A DNA stretch of 64,000 bases from contig CAYTLK010000005.1 of assembly GCA_964438515.1 (NCBI GenBank), forward strand, positions 34,077-98,076, given 5' to 3'. Below, in pieces: positions 53,865-61,993 of this stretch. Below the pieces are notes generated by a model, which was not told where the DNA came from, did not search any database, and saw only the letters and a list, made by a program, of their open reading frames with translations. Position 1 is the stretch's first letter, and every line of letters starts with the position of its first letter. The stretch comes from RGIG3701 sp964438515 (GTDB lineage: Bacteria; Planctomycetota; Planctomycetia; Pirellulales; Thermoguttaceae). A program made the position numbers and the translations under genes.

Positions 53865-55236
53865 AATCAGCACGTACACCTTCCCGCGCGGGATTCATCC
53901 GCAGGACGGGAAAGAGTTTTCGGAAAATTGCAGCATTGAAATCCTTCCGACCCCCGGAATCCTGAAGATTGCGCTTTCGCAGCACATCGGCGCACCCGCG
54001 AAATTGTGCGTCAAAATGCGCGATGCGCTTGCGTTGGGACAGCTGGTCGGCGAGGCGGGCGGTTTCGTTTCGGCCCCTGTTTTTGCGTCTCTTCCGGGAA
54101 CGGTCAAACGGATCGGCTCGGTGACGCTCCCGAATGGACGACGGTCGCCGGCGGTCGTCGAAACGGTGGATGTTGCAGGCGGAACGGCCGCAACGCTGGC
54201 GCTGTTTGAAAAAATGAAGAATATTCCTTCCTTTTCAATCGCCGATTTTGCGCCGGACTTGATTCTCGCGAAAATACGCAGTGCGGGTCTTGTGGGCGAG
54301 GGAGGCGCCGCATTTCCGACGCACGTGAAACTCACGCCCAACGCGAGCAAGCCGATAGATACATTATTAATGAATGGCTGCGAGTGCGAGCCGTACCTGA
54401 CGGCCGACCATCGGTGTTTGTTGGAAATGACGGACGCCGTGCTTTCCGGAGCGCGTTTTGCCGCAAAAACAGTCGGGGCGAAACGTCTGATGATCTGCAT
54501 TGAGGCGAACAAATCGAACGCGATTGAAAAAATGACGGAAGCAGTCCGAACGCTGAAACTGGAGCCGGGCGAGCCAGAAATTGAAGTGGCGCGGATGAAG
54601 ACGAAGTATCCGCAGGGAGGCGAGAAACAGCTGATTTATGCCGCGTTGCGCCGTAAAGTCCCGCTTGGAAAACTGCCGATGGACATCGGTGCAACCGTCC
54701 TAAACGTCGGAACGGCCGTTTCGATTGCGATGGCGGTTCTGTATGACGCGCCCCTCACGCATCGTGTCGTAACGGTGACGGGCGGCGGAATTGTGCGTCC
54801 TGCAAACCTCTTTGTTCCGATTGGTACGTCTGTAAGCGCCCTCGTTGAACATTGCGGCGGTTTGTCTCCTAAAGCGCGCAGAATCCTGATCGGCGGTCCC
54901 ATGATGGGTTTCGCGGTCGGAACGCTCGACATTCCCGTCACAAAAGGAACGAGCGGAATTACCGTTCTATCTTCTGCGGAGACGGACCATGCGAAGCAGA
55001 CCAGCTGCATTCGTTGCGGTCGGTGCGTCAGTGCGTGTCCCATGCACCTGATTCCGACGCGCCTCATGCTGGCGGCGAGGGCCAAAAATTGGGATTCGTT
55101 CCAGGAATACCATCCGATGGCTTGTATTGAGTGCGGATGTTGTTCGTTTTCGTGTCCCGCAAAGATTCCGATTGTTCAGATGATTCGTGTCGGAAAAATG
55201 GAAATCGCACGGCTGAAGGCTGTGGAAAAGAAATAA
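53854..55236 (+). CDS. rnfC: Rnf complex subunit C (NADH-binding, Fe-S)
   Basis: 460 residues. The N-terminal biotinyl-lipoyl-like fold (TYTFPRGIHPQDGKE) leads to the NADH/FMN region (AGLVGEGGAAFPTHVKL; NGCECEPYLTADH), as in complex I NuoF. Two [4Fe-4S] motifs end it: CIRCGRCVSACPMHLIP and CIECGCCSFSCPAKIPIV. It accepts electrons from or donates to NAD on the cytoplasmic face. It overlaps the small Cys-rich gene and is followed by rnfD after 95 bp. Confidence 0.96.
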   Translation: MAREISTYTFPRGIHPQDGKEFSENCSIEILPTPGILKIALSQHIGAPAKLCVKMRDALALGQLVGEAGGFVSAPVFASLPGTVKRIGSVTLPNGRRSPAVVETVDVAGGTAATLALFEKMKNIPSFSIADFAPDLILAKIRSAGLVGEGGAAFPTHVKLTPNASKPIDTLLMNGCECEPYLTADHRCLLEMTDAVLSGARFAAKTVGAKRLMICIEANKSNAIEKMTEAVRTLKLEPGEPEIEVARMKTKYPQGGEKQLIYAALRRKVPLGKLPMDIGATVLNVGTAVSIAMAVLYDAPLTHRVVTVTGGGIVRPANLFVPIGTSVSALVEHCGGLSPKARRILIGGPMMGFAVGTLDIPVTKGTSGITVLSSAETDHAKQTSCIRCGRCVSACPMHLIPTRLMLAARAKNWDSFQEYHPMACIECGCCSFSCPAKIPIVQMIRVGKMEIARLKAVEKK

Positions 55237-55331
55237 CAGTCAAATGTACGTTTAGTATCGATAATTGTACGTTCGTATTTAAATAACAGTACCGTAATAA
55301 AGGCTAAAAATAAACACAACCGGAAAGAACC

Positions 55332-56303
55332 ATGGAAAATATCGAAGTTGCAAGTTCCCCGCACCTTTTCCGCGTGAATCGTTCGACACGCCGCATGATG
55401 CTTCAGGTGATTCTGGCACTGATGCCGGCCGTCATCGTATCGATTTTCGTCTTTGAGGCGTACGCACTGTTTTTGATTGGACTTTGTGTCGTCACGTGCA
55501 TGTTTTGTGAGTGGCTGTTTGCGCAGTTTCGCAGACGTCCGACAACTCTCGAAGACAATTCGGCGATTGTGACCGGCTTGATTCTTGCGCTTTCGCTCCC
55601 ATGGAACGCCCCCTGGTACATCCCCGTTTTCGGCTCGCTCATTGCGATTGGAATCGGAAAGGCGGCGTACGGCGGCCTCGGATACAACATTTTTAACCCT
55701 GCGATGGTGGGACGCGCCTTCGTGATGTTGAGTTTTGCGACCGTGATGGGCGGAAACGCGTACGTCGGTCACGGCGACGACCTCCCCAATCCCATCGTGA
55801 CGCAAGCAACTCCGATGACGCAGCTTAAGGCGGAATCCGGCGTCCCGCACGAGCCTGGAAGTCTGCTAGACGTCTTGAAATCCTGCGTCTCCGGCGTCCA
55901 CAACGGTTCACTCGGCGAAGCGAGCGGTCTGGCGGTTCTGCTGGGCGGGATTTACCTCATTATTCGGCGCAACGGAAGCTGGCGCGCCACACTCGGAATG
56001 CTCGGAGCCGTTTGCGTTCTCGGTGCGCTTTCCTCTTTCCAGCATCCTTTGTATTACTCGCTGTTTTACCTCACGAACGGTGCCGTCCTTTTCGGTGCGT
56101 TTTTCATCGTGACCGACCCCGTTACGAATCCAATGACCCCGATGGGACGCTGGTATTTCGGAATCGGCGCTGGAATTCTCGTGATGGTTTTTCGACTGTT
56201 CAGCGGCTATCCGGAAGGTGTGATGTTCGCGGTCCTCATTATGAATGCGTTCACGCCCACGCTCAACCGTATTACGATTCCGAAACCGTTTGGACAGGCA
56301 TAA
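55332..56303 (+). CDS. rnfD: Rnf complex subunit D (membrane flavoprotein)
   Basis: 323 residues, with RSTRRMMLQVILALMPA-like start and about nine to ten spans. Loop residues NPIVTQATPMTQLK correspond to the covalent-FMN attachment motif (usually SGATxL), with Gln in the place of Gly. NPAMVGRAFVMLSF and DPVTNPMTPMGRWYFGIGAG are family hallmarks. Subunit D carries electrons through the membrane. It is the second Rnf gene in the C-D-G-E-A-B order. Confidence 0.94.
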   Translation: MENIEVASSPHLFRVNRSTRRMMLQVILALMPAVIVSIFVFEAYALFLIGLCVVTCMFCEWLFAQFRRRPTTLEDNSAIVTGLILALSLPWNAPWYIPVFGSLIAIGIGKAAYGGLGYNIFNPAMVGRAFVMLSFATVMGGNAYVGHGDDLPNPIVTQATPMTQLKAESGVPHEPGSLLDVLKSCVSGVHNGSLGEASGLAVLLGGIYLIIRRNGSWRATLGMLGAVCVLGALSSFQHPLYYSLFYLTNGAVLFGAFFIVTDPVTNPMTPMGRWYFGIGAGILVMVFRLFSGYPEGVMFAVLIMNAFTPTLNRITIPKPFGQA

Positions 56304-56371
56304 TCAAGGATGAATCGTGCGCCAAACCGAGGAAACATACAAACAATCTGTTTTGAAGTAGAAAAAAACTT

Positions 56372-57007
56372 ATGTTAGAAGAAAATACAACTCAATCCGC
56401 TGCGGAAACTTCCAAGAATACGAAACACGCAAACTACTTGCTGCAAGCTTGGCTCGTGATTCTTTTTTCCGCCTTGTTCGGTGTAATTCTTGTTACTGTA
56501 CAGATTTCACTAGGTGCGAAAATCGATGCAAACAAAAAACAGGCGACCTTTGCACAGATTCCTGCACTTGTTTCAGATGCCGACCCGAGTAAAACTCAGG
56601 AGCTTTCGATTGTGGGAAGTGATGGGAAACCCGCACGTATTTATCAGGTTTTTGATGCGTCTGGAAAGCACATCGGCTGGGTCTTTCCGGGAAACGGTCA
56701 GGGATTTGGAGATGCAATCACTCTGATTATTGGACTAAATTCGGAGGCGGACACACTGACGGGTTTGTACGTTCTCGATCAGAAGGAAACGCCAGGGCTG
56801 GGGAATTTCATACAGTCTGAAGATTTTTGCACACAATTTAACGGAAAAAATGTGACGTCCCCTTTGAGCGCCAGTGCGGGAGAACCGACGGACCCTCAGC
56901 AGGTGAAAGCCGTGACGGGCGCAACGATTTCTTCAAAAGCTGTGTGTGATATCGTAAACGAAACCGTTTCCAAATATCGCGCCGCCGCACTCGCAGCGAG
57001 CCGATGA
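56372..57007 (+). CDS. rnfG: Rnf complex subunit G (periplasmic flavoprotein)
   Basis: 211 residues with one N-terminal membrane span (AWLVILFSALFGVILVTVQI) and an FMN-binding domain outside the cytoplasm. AVTGATISSKAV is the flavinylation motif whose Thr carries FMN by a phosphoester link. GLYVLDQKETPGLGNFI is typical of the family. The ApbE flavin transferase needed for loading is not in this window. It is followed by rnfE after 30 bp. Confidence 0.94.
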   Translation: MLEENTTQSAAETSKNTKHANYLLQAWLVILFSALFGVILVTVQISLGAKIDANKKQATFAQIPALVSDADPSKTQELSIVGSDGKPARIYQVFDASGKHIGWVFPGNGQGFGDAITLIIGLNSEADTLTGLYVLDQKETPGLGNFIQSEDFCTQFNGKNVTSPLSASAGEPTDPQQVKAVTGATISSKAVCDIVNETVSKYRAAALAASR

Positions 57008-57037
57008 GTTCGAACCGAAACAAAGGAACTTTCTGAA

Positions 57038-57652
57038 ATGAATCAACAACCAACCGCTTTTCAGCGTTTTTACAATGGAATCATCCCTGAAAATCCGACG
57101 TATCGGCTTTTGCTTGGGATGTGTCCGACCCTCGCAGTTACGAATAACGTACAGGCTGCGCTTACGATGGCGGCCGCCACAACGTTCGTTCTTTTTTGTT
57201 CGAATATCATGATCAGCCTCATTCGGAATCTGCTTCAGCCGCACCTGCGAATTCTCGTGTTCACGCTGACGATTGCAACGTTTGTGACGGTCGTCGATCG
57301 GCTTCTGGCGGCGTACATGTACGACATGAGTAAGCAGCTTGGGCCGTATATCCCGCTCATTATTGTGAACTGCATCATCATTTCGCGCTGTGAAGTATGT
57401 GCGTCAGTTCAAAATCCCTTTATCTCGGCAGCCGATGCAATCGGCGTGGGACTCGGATTCACAATCGGACTCGTTTCCATTGCGACGGTTCGCGAAATTC
57501 TCGGTTTGGGAACGTGGTTCGGACTCACCGTTCTGCCGCCGGACGTCTGGACGCCGTGGAGCATCATGATTCTGCCGCCGGGAGCCTTCATGACGCTGGG
57601 GGTCCTTTTGGCCCTTATGAACTGGTACGAACAAACACGAAAGGCGAGCTAA
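57038..57652 (+). CDS. rnfE: Rnf complex subunit E (membrane)
   Basis: 204 residues, six spans. LLLGMCPTLAVTNNVQAAL and PLIIVNCIIISRCEV hold the conserved Cys pair thought to bind a membrane [2Fe-2S] cluster with RnfA. Subunits A and E are homologous antiporter-like halves of the ion-pumping core. Followed by rnfA after 18 bp. Confidence 0.95.
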   Translation: MNQQPTAFQRFYNGIIPENPTYRLLLGMCPTLAVTNNVQAALTMAAATTFVLFCSNIMISLIRNLLQPHLRILVFTLTIATFVTVVDRLLAAYMYDMSKQLGPYIPLIIVNCIIISRCEVCASVQNPFISAADAIGVGLGFTIGLVSIATVREILGLGTWFGLTVLPPDVWTPWSIMILPPGAFMTLGVLLALMNWYEQTRKAS

Positions 57653-57670
57653 CGCACGGGAGACTTTACT

Positions 57671-58471
57671 ATGGATACAATGATTCAATTAGTTCTGCTG
57701 ATCGTCAGCACGGCCGTCATTAATAATTTCGTTTTCAAGTATTTTGTCGGAATCTGCTCGTTCCTCGGAGTCTCGCGAAAAATCAGCACCGCCTTCGGGA
57801 TGGGCTGCGCGGTCACGTTCGTCATGAGTATCGCCGCGTTTTTGAGTTGGACGATTACGTACTTTATTCTGCGTCCCGAGGCACCGCTTCCCGTGTGGGT
57901 TTGGGGCGTCTGCGGCGGAAAAGGACCTGCACCGGACCTCTCGATTTTGTCGTATCTCGTGTACATTTTCGTCATTGCGTCGAGCGTTCAGTTCGTCGAA
58001 ATGTACGTCCGACGTTTTTTCCCTTCGATGTACAAAGCGTTCGGCGTCTTTTTGCCTCTTATTACGACCAACTGTGCGATTCTGTTTGCGTGCCTTGAAA
58101 TCCTGAAAAATCTGCAGGATCCGACGCAGCTTTGGGGACTGCACACCGCGATGGTTTATTCGATCGGCGGAGGTTTGGGATTCACGCTTGCAATCGTTAT
58201 GATGGCGGGGATTCGCGAAGAACTCGAAATGGCGGACGTTCCGAAACCTTTTCACGGCGTCGGAATTGCGCTTTTGACCGCTTCCATCCTTGCGATGGCG
58301 TTTATGGGTTTCTCAGGCGTCGATAAAGGCCTCCAAAAAGTCTGTTTCCCGCCGAAAGCGCAAGCTGCGGAACTCCCCGCACCGACAGAAACGAACAATA
58401 TTCCAACCGAAACCGATGTTCCGACCGAAACACCCTCCCCGCTTCCTCCCCCTCTGGAGCCTCAAGAATGA
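57671..58471 (+). CDS. rnfA: Rnf complex subunit A (membrane) with extra C-terminal tail
   Basis: 266 residues against about 190 for most RnfA. The core is conserved: NNFVFKYFVGICSFLGVS and LITTNCAILFACLE carry the Fe-S-associated Cys. A loop insert (RPEAPLPVWVWGVCGGKGPAP) and a Pro/Thr/Glu-rich tail (about residues 230-266; ETDVPTETPSPLPPPLEPQE) are extra. The stop overlaps the start of the SGNH hydrolase gene (ATGA), so both are translated from one message. Confidence 0.95.
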   Translation: MDTMIQLVLLIVSTAVINNFVFKYFVGICSFLGVSRKISTAFGMGCAVTFVMSIAAFLSWTITYFILRPEAPLPVWVWGVCGGKGPAPDLSILSYLVYIFVIASSVQFVEMYVRRFFPSMYKAFGVFLPLITTNCAILFACLEILKNLQDPTQLWGLHTAMVYSIGGGLGFTLAIVMMAGIREELEMADVPKPFHGVGIALLTASILAMAFMGFSGVDKGLQKVCFPPKAQAAELPAPTETNNIPTETDVPTETPSPLPPPLEPQE

Positions 58472-59802
58472 AAAATATTTCAAAATTCAAAACATTCGTG
58501 ATGTTATTTGTGTTGGGGGTCGCGTCCCTTTCAGTCGCTGTAAATGCGGAACAATCGGAAGAAATCGCCCAAATGTCTCTGACGGGCGACTGGTCCGTGA
58601 GTGTGACGTATGCGGGAAAAACGCAGGAATTTGCGATTGAACCCGCAAAACTTACGCAGGTGACGGACGAGAAAATGGATTCTCTGCCGCCTTTCAATCC
58701 CGATGGCCCGCCGTGGCGCAAAGGGGGGCCGTTTGCGGGCGTCCGAGCTTTCGAATGTGCCGTACATTCCGCATTTCTCCCAGATTCACAGGTCGTTCGT
58801 TCTGCACCCTCGACGTCTGAAAACGGAACGATTTACGAAAAGGGTACAGATTATCAGATTGACGTCCCCTGGGGAAACATTGGGAGACTCGCGTCGGGCA
58901 AAATCCCGGCTGGAGCGGGCGTTTACGTCTCGTATCAGTACGGAATGATGCGTATCGACGCAATCGTACAGAATTCTGACGGCTCCATGAGTCTGATTCA
59001 GGGCGCGTCGCATGTTGCAAATCCGGCCATTCCTGAAATCGGTACGAATCAGAAACTCCTCGGAACCGTCTGGATTTCCGGACGCATCGACCGATTGACG
59101 GAAAAAAATCTTTTTCCCGTTTCGACGCCGGAAGAATATGTGCCGCTGTTCCTCGCAAAAGATACAATTCGAAAGACGTACGAAAAACTGGAGCGCGGTG
59201 AGACGGTGCGGATTCTTGCGTGGGGCGACAGCGTGACGGCCTGCGGTTTTCTCCCGGATGAAGATAAATGGCAGGAACAGTTCGTACGTCGGCTGCGCGC
59301 GCGTTTTCCGCAGGCAAATATCATCCTTTTGAACGAAGGATGGGGCGGCCGCAATTCCCGTTCGTATCGGAATGAGCCTGCTGGAAGTCCGAAAAATTAC
59401 ACCGAAAAAGTGCTGGACGTTCAGCCGGACCTCGTTGTGATGGAGTTCGTCAACGATTCTGGATTGAGTCCGGAAGCGGTCGAGAAGGATTATAGTGAGA
59501 TTTTGGCCGACTTTGAGGCGCGCGGAATCGAGTGGCTGATTTGCACACCGCATTACGTTCGGGCCGACTGGATGGGTTTTGAGTCAGAAAAGAACATTGA
59601 TTCCGACCCGCGGCCGTATGTGACGGGTTTGCGTCAGTTTGCTCAAAAACATCACGTTGCGCTTGCGGACGCGTCCTTTTATTACGGTCGGCTGTATCGC
59701 CGCGGGATTCCGTATTCGACGCTCATGGTGAACAACATCAATCATCCGAATCAGTTTGGAATGTCGCTTTTTGCCGACGCTTTGATGAAACTGTTTCCGT
59801 GA
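58468..59802 (+). CDS. Secreted SGNH/GDSL-type hydrolase inside the rnf operon
   Basis: 444 residues. A signal peptide (FVLGVASLSVAVNAEQ) is followed by a beta domain of about 200 residues and then an SGNH hydrolase: block I LAWGDSVTACG (nucleophile Ser), block II LNEGWGGRNS, block III MEFVNDSGL and block V NNINHPNQFG (catalytic His, with Asn where Asp is common three residues earlier). Such enzymes are usually carbohydrate esterases or lipases. It starts on the ATGA overlap with rnfA and lies before rnfB, which is unexpected for an electron-transport operon. A 3'-end repeat follows it. The role in relation to Rnf is unknown. Confidence 0.88.
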   Translation: MKNISKFKTFVMLFVLGVASLSVAVNAEQSEEIAQMSLTGDWSVSVTYAGKTQEFAIEPAKLTQVTDEKMDSLPPFNPDGPPWRKGGPFAGVRAFECAVHSAFLPDSQVVRSAPSTSENGTIYEKGTDYQIDVPWGNIGRLASGKIPAGAGVYVSYQYGMMRIDAIVQNSDGSMSLIQGASHVANPAIPEIGTNQKLLGTVWISGRIDRLTEKNLFPVSTPEEYVPLFLAKDTIRKTYEKLERGETVRILAWGDSVTACGFLPDEDKWQEQFVRRLRARFPQANIILLNEGWGGRNSRSYRNEPAGSPKNYTEKVLDVQPDLVVMEFVNDSGLSPEAVEKDYSEILADFEARGIEWLICTPHYVRADWMGFESEKNIDSDPRPYVTGLRQFAQKHHVALADASFYYGRLYRRGIPYSTLMVNNINHPNQFGMSLFADALMKLFP

Positions 59803-59845
59803 AACCGAATGAACGACTAAAATATTAAAATATTAAAAAGTTTTT

Positions 59846-59937
59846 GAAAGGAGAGTCTGAGAGGGAAACAACATTCAAAATGTTTCCCTCTCACGACCGT
59901 CACGACATTATGGGAGTGCTATGTTTCCTCCCGTCAG
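59846..59937 (+). terminator. 3'-end two-hairpin repeat, copy 4
   Basis: TGAGAGGGAAACA (59858-59870) and TGTTTCCCTCTCA (59881-59893) form a perfect 13-bp stem around ACATTCAAAA. The family tail (CGACCGTCACG..TTATGGGAG) and a second stem follow. It lies 44 bp after the SGNH gene and 100 bp before rnfB, so it may separate rnfB from the rest of the operon. Confidence 0.65.
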
Positions 59938-60038
59938 GGTGGAAACACCGCCGCGGTACAGAAAACCCCTGAGACGTTGAGGAAAATACTTCCTGTAAAA
60001 ACAAACTTGCACATTAATCAAAATAAGTGAGTGAATTC

Positions 60039-60971
60039 ATGTCGATAACCGTTATAACGATTCTGGTTGCTGTGAGCGTCATGCTGGTTCTGTCCGTCGT
60101 GACGGGCTGGATTTTGGGTTGGGCGAACGTCGCGTTTCGGGTCGAAGTCGATCCGAAAGTTGGCGAGCTTCTTGAGGTTCTACCCGGCGCGAACTGCGGT
60201 GCGTGCGGTTACGCGGGCTGCAGCGAGTATGCGGCCAAACTGGCATCGGGCGAAGCCGTTCCTGGTGCCTGCACACAGTGCAATAAAGAACGCAATTTGA
60301 AAATCGCACAAATATTAGGGTGTGAGGCGGGTGAAACGTTTCCGTACAAAGCGATCGTTCACTGCAGCGCCGACGAGCACATGCGCATCGGGCGTCAAAA
60401 CTACTCAGGCGAGCCGACTTGCGTGGCGGCCAATCTCGTTTCCGGCATCCAAAACTGCGTTTACGGCTGCTTGGGTCTGGGGGACTGTACGCGAGCGTGT
60501 CAGCATGGCGCAATCACGGTGGTGGACGGTCTTGCGCGGGTTCAATACTTCAAATGCGTCGGCTGTCGGATGTGCGAGGAAGTCTGTCCTCGTCACATTA
60601 TTTCGATTGTACCGTTTCGGGAGTCTCAAATTCTGGCGGTTGCGTGTTCGAATCGCGACATGGGTCAGGACGTGAAGGCGGTCTGCAAGGTGGGATGCAT
60701 TGGTTGCGGTTCCTGTCAGCGAAACAGCGAGGATATGTTCCAGATGGGCGTGAACCTTCCGACGATCGACTACGCACACTATCACGAAGGGGAGATTTTG
60801 GGCAGAATTGTGAATAAATGTCCTGCGAAAATGTTGATTTACGTAGGCGAGCCGACGCCGGAGGACATTGAAGCGACGAAAGACGAACCGATGGAAGAGA
60901 TTGTGACGCCGAATTTTGAAACGACGATGGATCAATTTCATCCGAATGGCGTCCACGACATGACGCACTGA
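60039..60971 (+). CDS. rnfB: Rnf complex subunit B (Fe-S ferredoxin-interacting)
   Basis: 310 residues from the ATG at 60039; a GTG at 60027 is an alternative. One N-terminal span, then the Fe-S domain GANCGACGYAGCSEY with a distal Cys (ILGCEAG). Ferredoxin-type clusters follow: CVYGCLGLGDCTRACQHG, CVGCRMCEEVCPRHI and CKVGCIGCGSCQRN. RnfB is the likely entry point for reduced ferredoxin. The last ~40 residues are an acidic tail. It is the last gene of the acetogen-type rnfCDGEAB order, separated here from rnfA by the SGNH gene. Confidence 0.96.
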   Translation: MSITVITILVAVSVMLVLSVVTGWILGWANVAFRVEVDPKVGELLEVLPGANCGACGYAGCSEYAAKLASGEAVPGACTQCNKERNLKIAQILGCEAGETFPYKAIVHCSADEHMRIGRQNYSGEPTCVAANLVSGIQNCVYGCLGLGDCTRACQHGAITVVDGLARVQYFKCVGCRMCEEVCPRHIISIVPFRESQILAVACSNRDMGQDVKAVCKVGCIGCGSCQRNSEDMFQMGVNLPTIDYAHYHEGEILGRIVNKCPAKMLIYVGEPTPEDIEATKDEPMEEIVTPNFETTMDQFHPNGVHDMTH

Positions 60972-60987
60972 GACTTGGTACGTTTCC

Positions 60988-61015
60988 TACTGGGAGTGCG
61001 CCCGCATTCCCAGTA
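60988..61015. terminator. Bidirectional hairpin after rnfB
   Basis: TACTGGGAGTGC (60988-60999) pairs with GCATTCCCAGTA (61004-61015) with one G-U pair, between the convergent rnfB and sugar isomerase-like genes. Confidence 0.7.
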
Positions 61016-61071
61016 TTCCGTTTCACCTTGAATATCAATCTTGTACAAAAATCAATATTCTACAGACCTCT

Positions 61072-61899
61072 TCAAACGAGGGCTTTGAGTCCCTTCAAAC
61101 ACGCTTCCGCGTCTTCGACGGGTGTGTCCTTATTTTCGCACTCAATGATGAACCATTCCGCGCCGCCGACTCCCGCAAGGGCCGGAAGAATTTCGTTCCA
61201 TTTGCACGTTCCTTTACCGATGATTCCACCGCCGCCGCACTCCGCAATGTGATTCACTTTCGAGCGGCCTGCATACTTTTGAATGAACGGCACCGGGTCG
61301 GCTCCCGCCGTGACGCAGTGTCCGACGTCCAGCTGCTGAACCATTTCTTGAGGCGTATTTTCAAAAATGTAGTCCCACGCGCATTTTCCGTCGAACATTT
61401 TCGTCATTTCGTGGCAGTGATTGTGGAAACCGACGAACATTCCGTACTTTTTCAGCGCTTCGACGCGACCGCTGAACCACTCCGCGTGACGGAGCCAGTC
61501 GTCCTTCGTGTCGCCGTTGAGCCACGGAACGATCAGGTATTTTCCGCCGATTTCGGACATATAATCGCAGGTTTTCGCAATATTTTCGTCGTCGAGCGAC
61601 TCTTTCGGCGTGTGCGTTCCGGTGCAAAGCAAACCGTTGGCGTCGATGAGTTTGCGGAACTCTTTCGCGTCCGCATCGAAATTCCCCGCCATGAGTTCGA
61701 CGCCGGCGTAACCCATCTTTTTGACGGCTTCAATCATTTTCGGCAAATTTTCCTGACACGCGAAACGAATCGAGTACAGCTGGAGTGCGATCGGCAGTTC
61801 CTTCGGACACGCGGCACGCATTTCGAGCGGCAAACAAAGCGCTGCGGCGGCTCCAAGTCCAAATTTCAGCAAATCGCGGCGGGTGAGTGAATTCCTCAT
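61072..61899 (-). CDS. Tat-exported sugar phosphate isomerase/epimerase-like protein
   Basis: 275 residues. LTRRDLLKFGLGAAAALCLP is a twin-arginine signal. The TIM barrel follows the xylose-isomerase-like superfamily, with ligand-type residues in YAGVELMAGNFD, VGFHNHCHEM, QQLDVGHC and EWFIIECEN. The first mature strand (LPIALQLYSIRFACQENLPK) is typical of planctomycete/Bacteroidetes members. It is a distant paralogue of the 8517-9449 protein. Substrate unknown. Confidence 0.9.
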   Translation of the reverse strand: MRNSLTRRDLLKFGLGAAAALCLPLEMRAACPKELPIALQLYSIRFACQENLPKMIEAVKKMGYAGVELMAGNFDADAKEFRKLIDANGLLCTGTHTPKESLDDENIAKTCDYMSEIGGKYLIVPWLNGDTKDDWLRHAEWFSGRVEALKKYGMFVGFHNHCHEMTKMFDGKCAWDYIFENTPQEMVQQLDVGHCVTAGADPVPFIQKYAGRSKVNHIAECGGGGIIGKGTCKWNEILPALAGVGGAEWFIIECENKDTPVEDAEACLKGLKALV

Positions 61900-61993
61900 C
61901 TTTTATCCTTTCATAAGGTTGGTAAAAAGTCTCATTCAGATTCCAGGATTTGAACCACAAAACCGCAGAACCAGAATAACTGTTTCATTTTTC

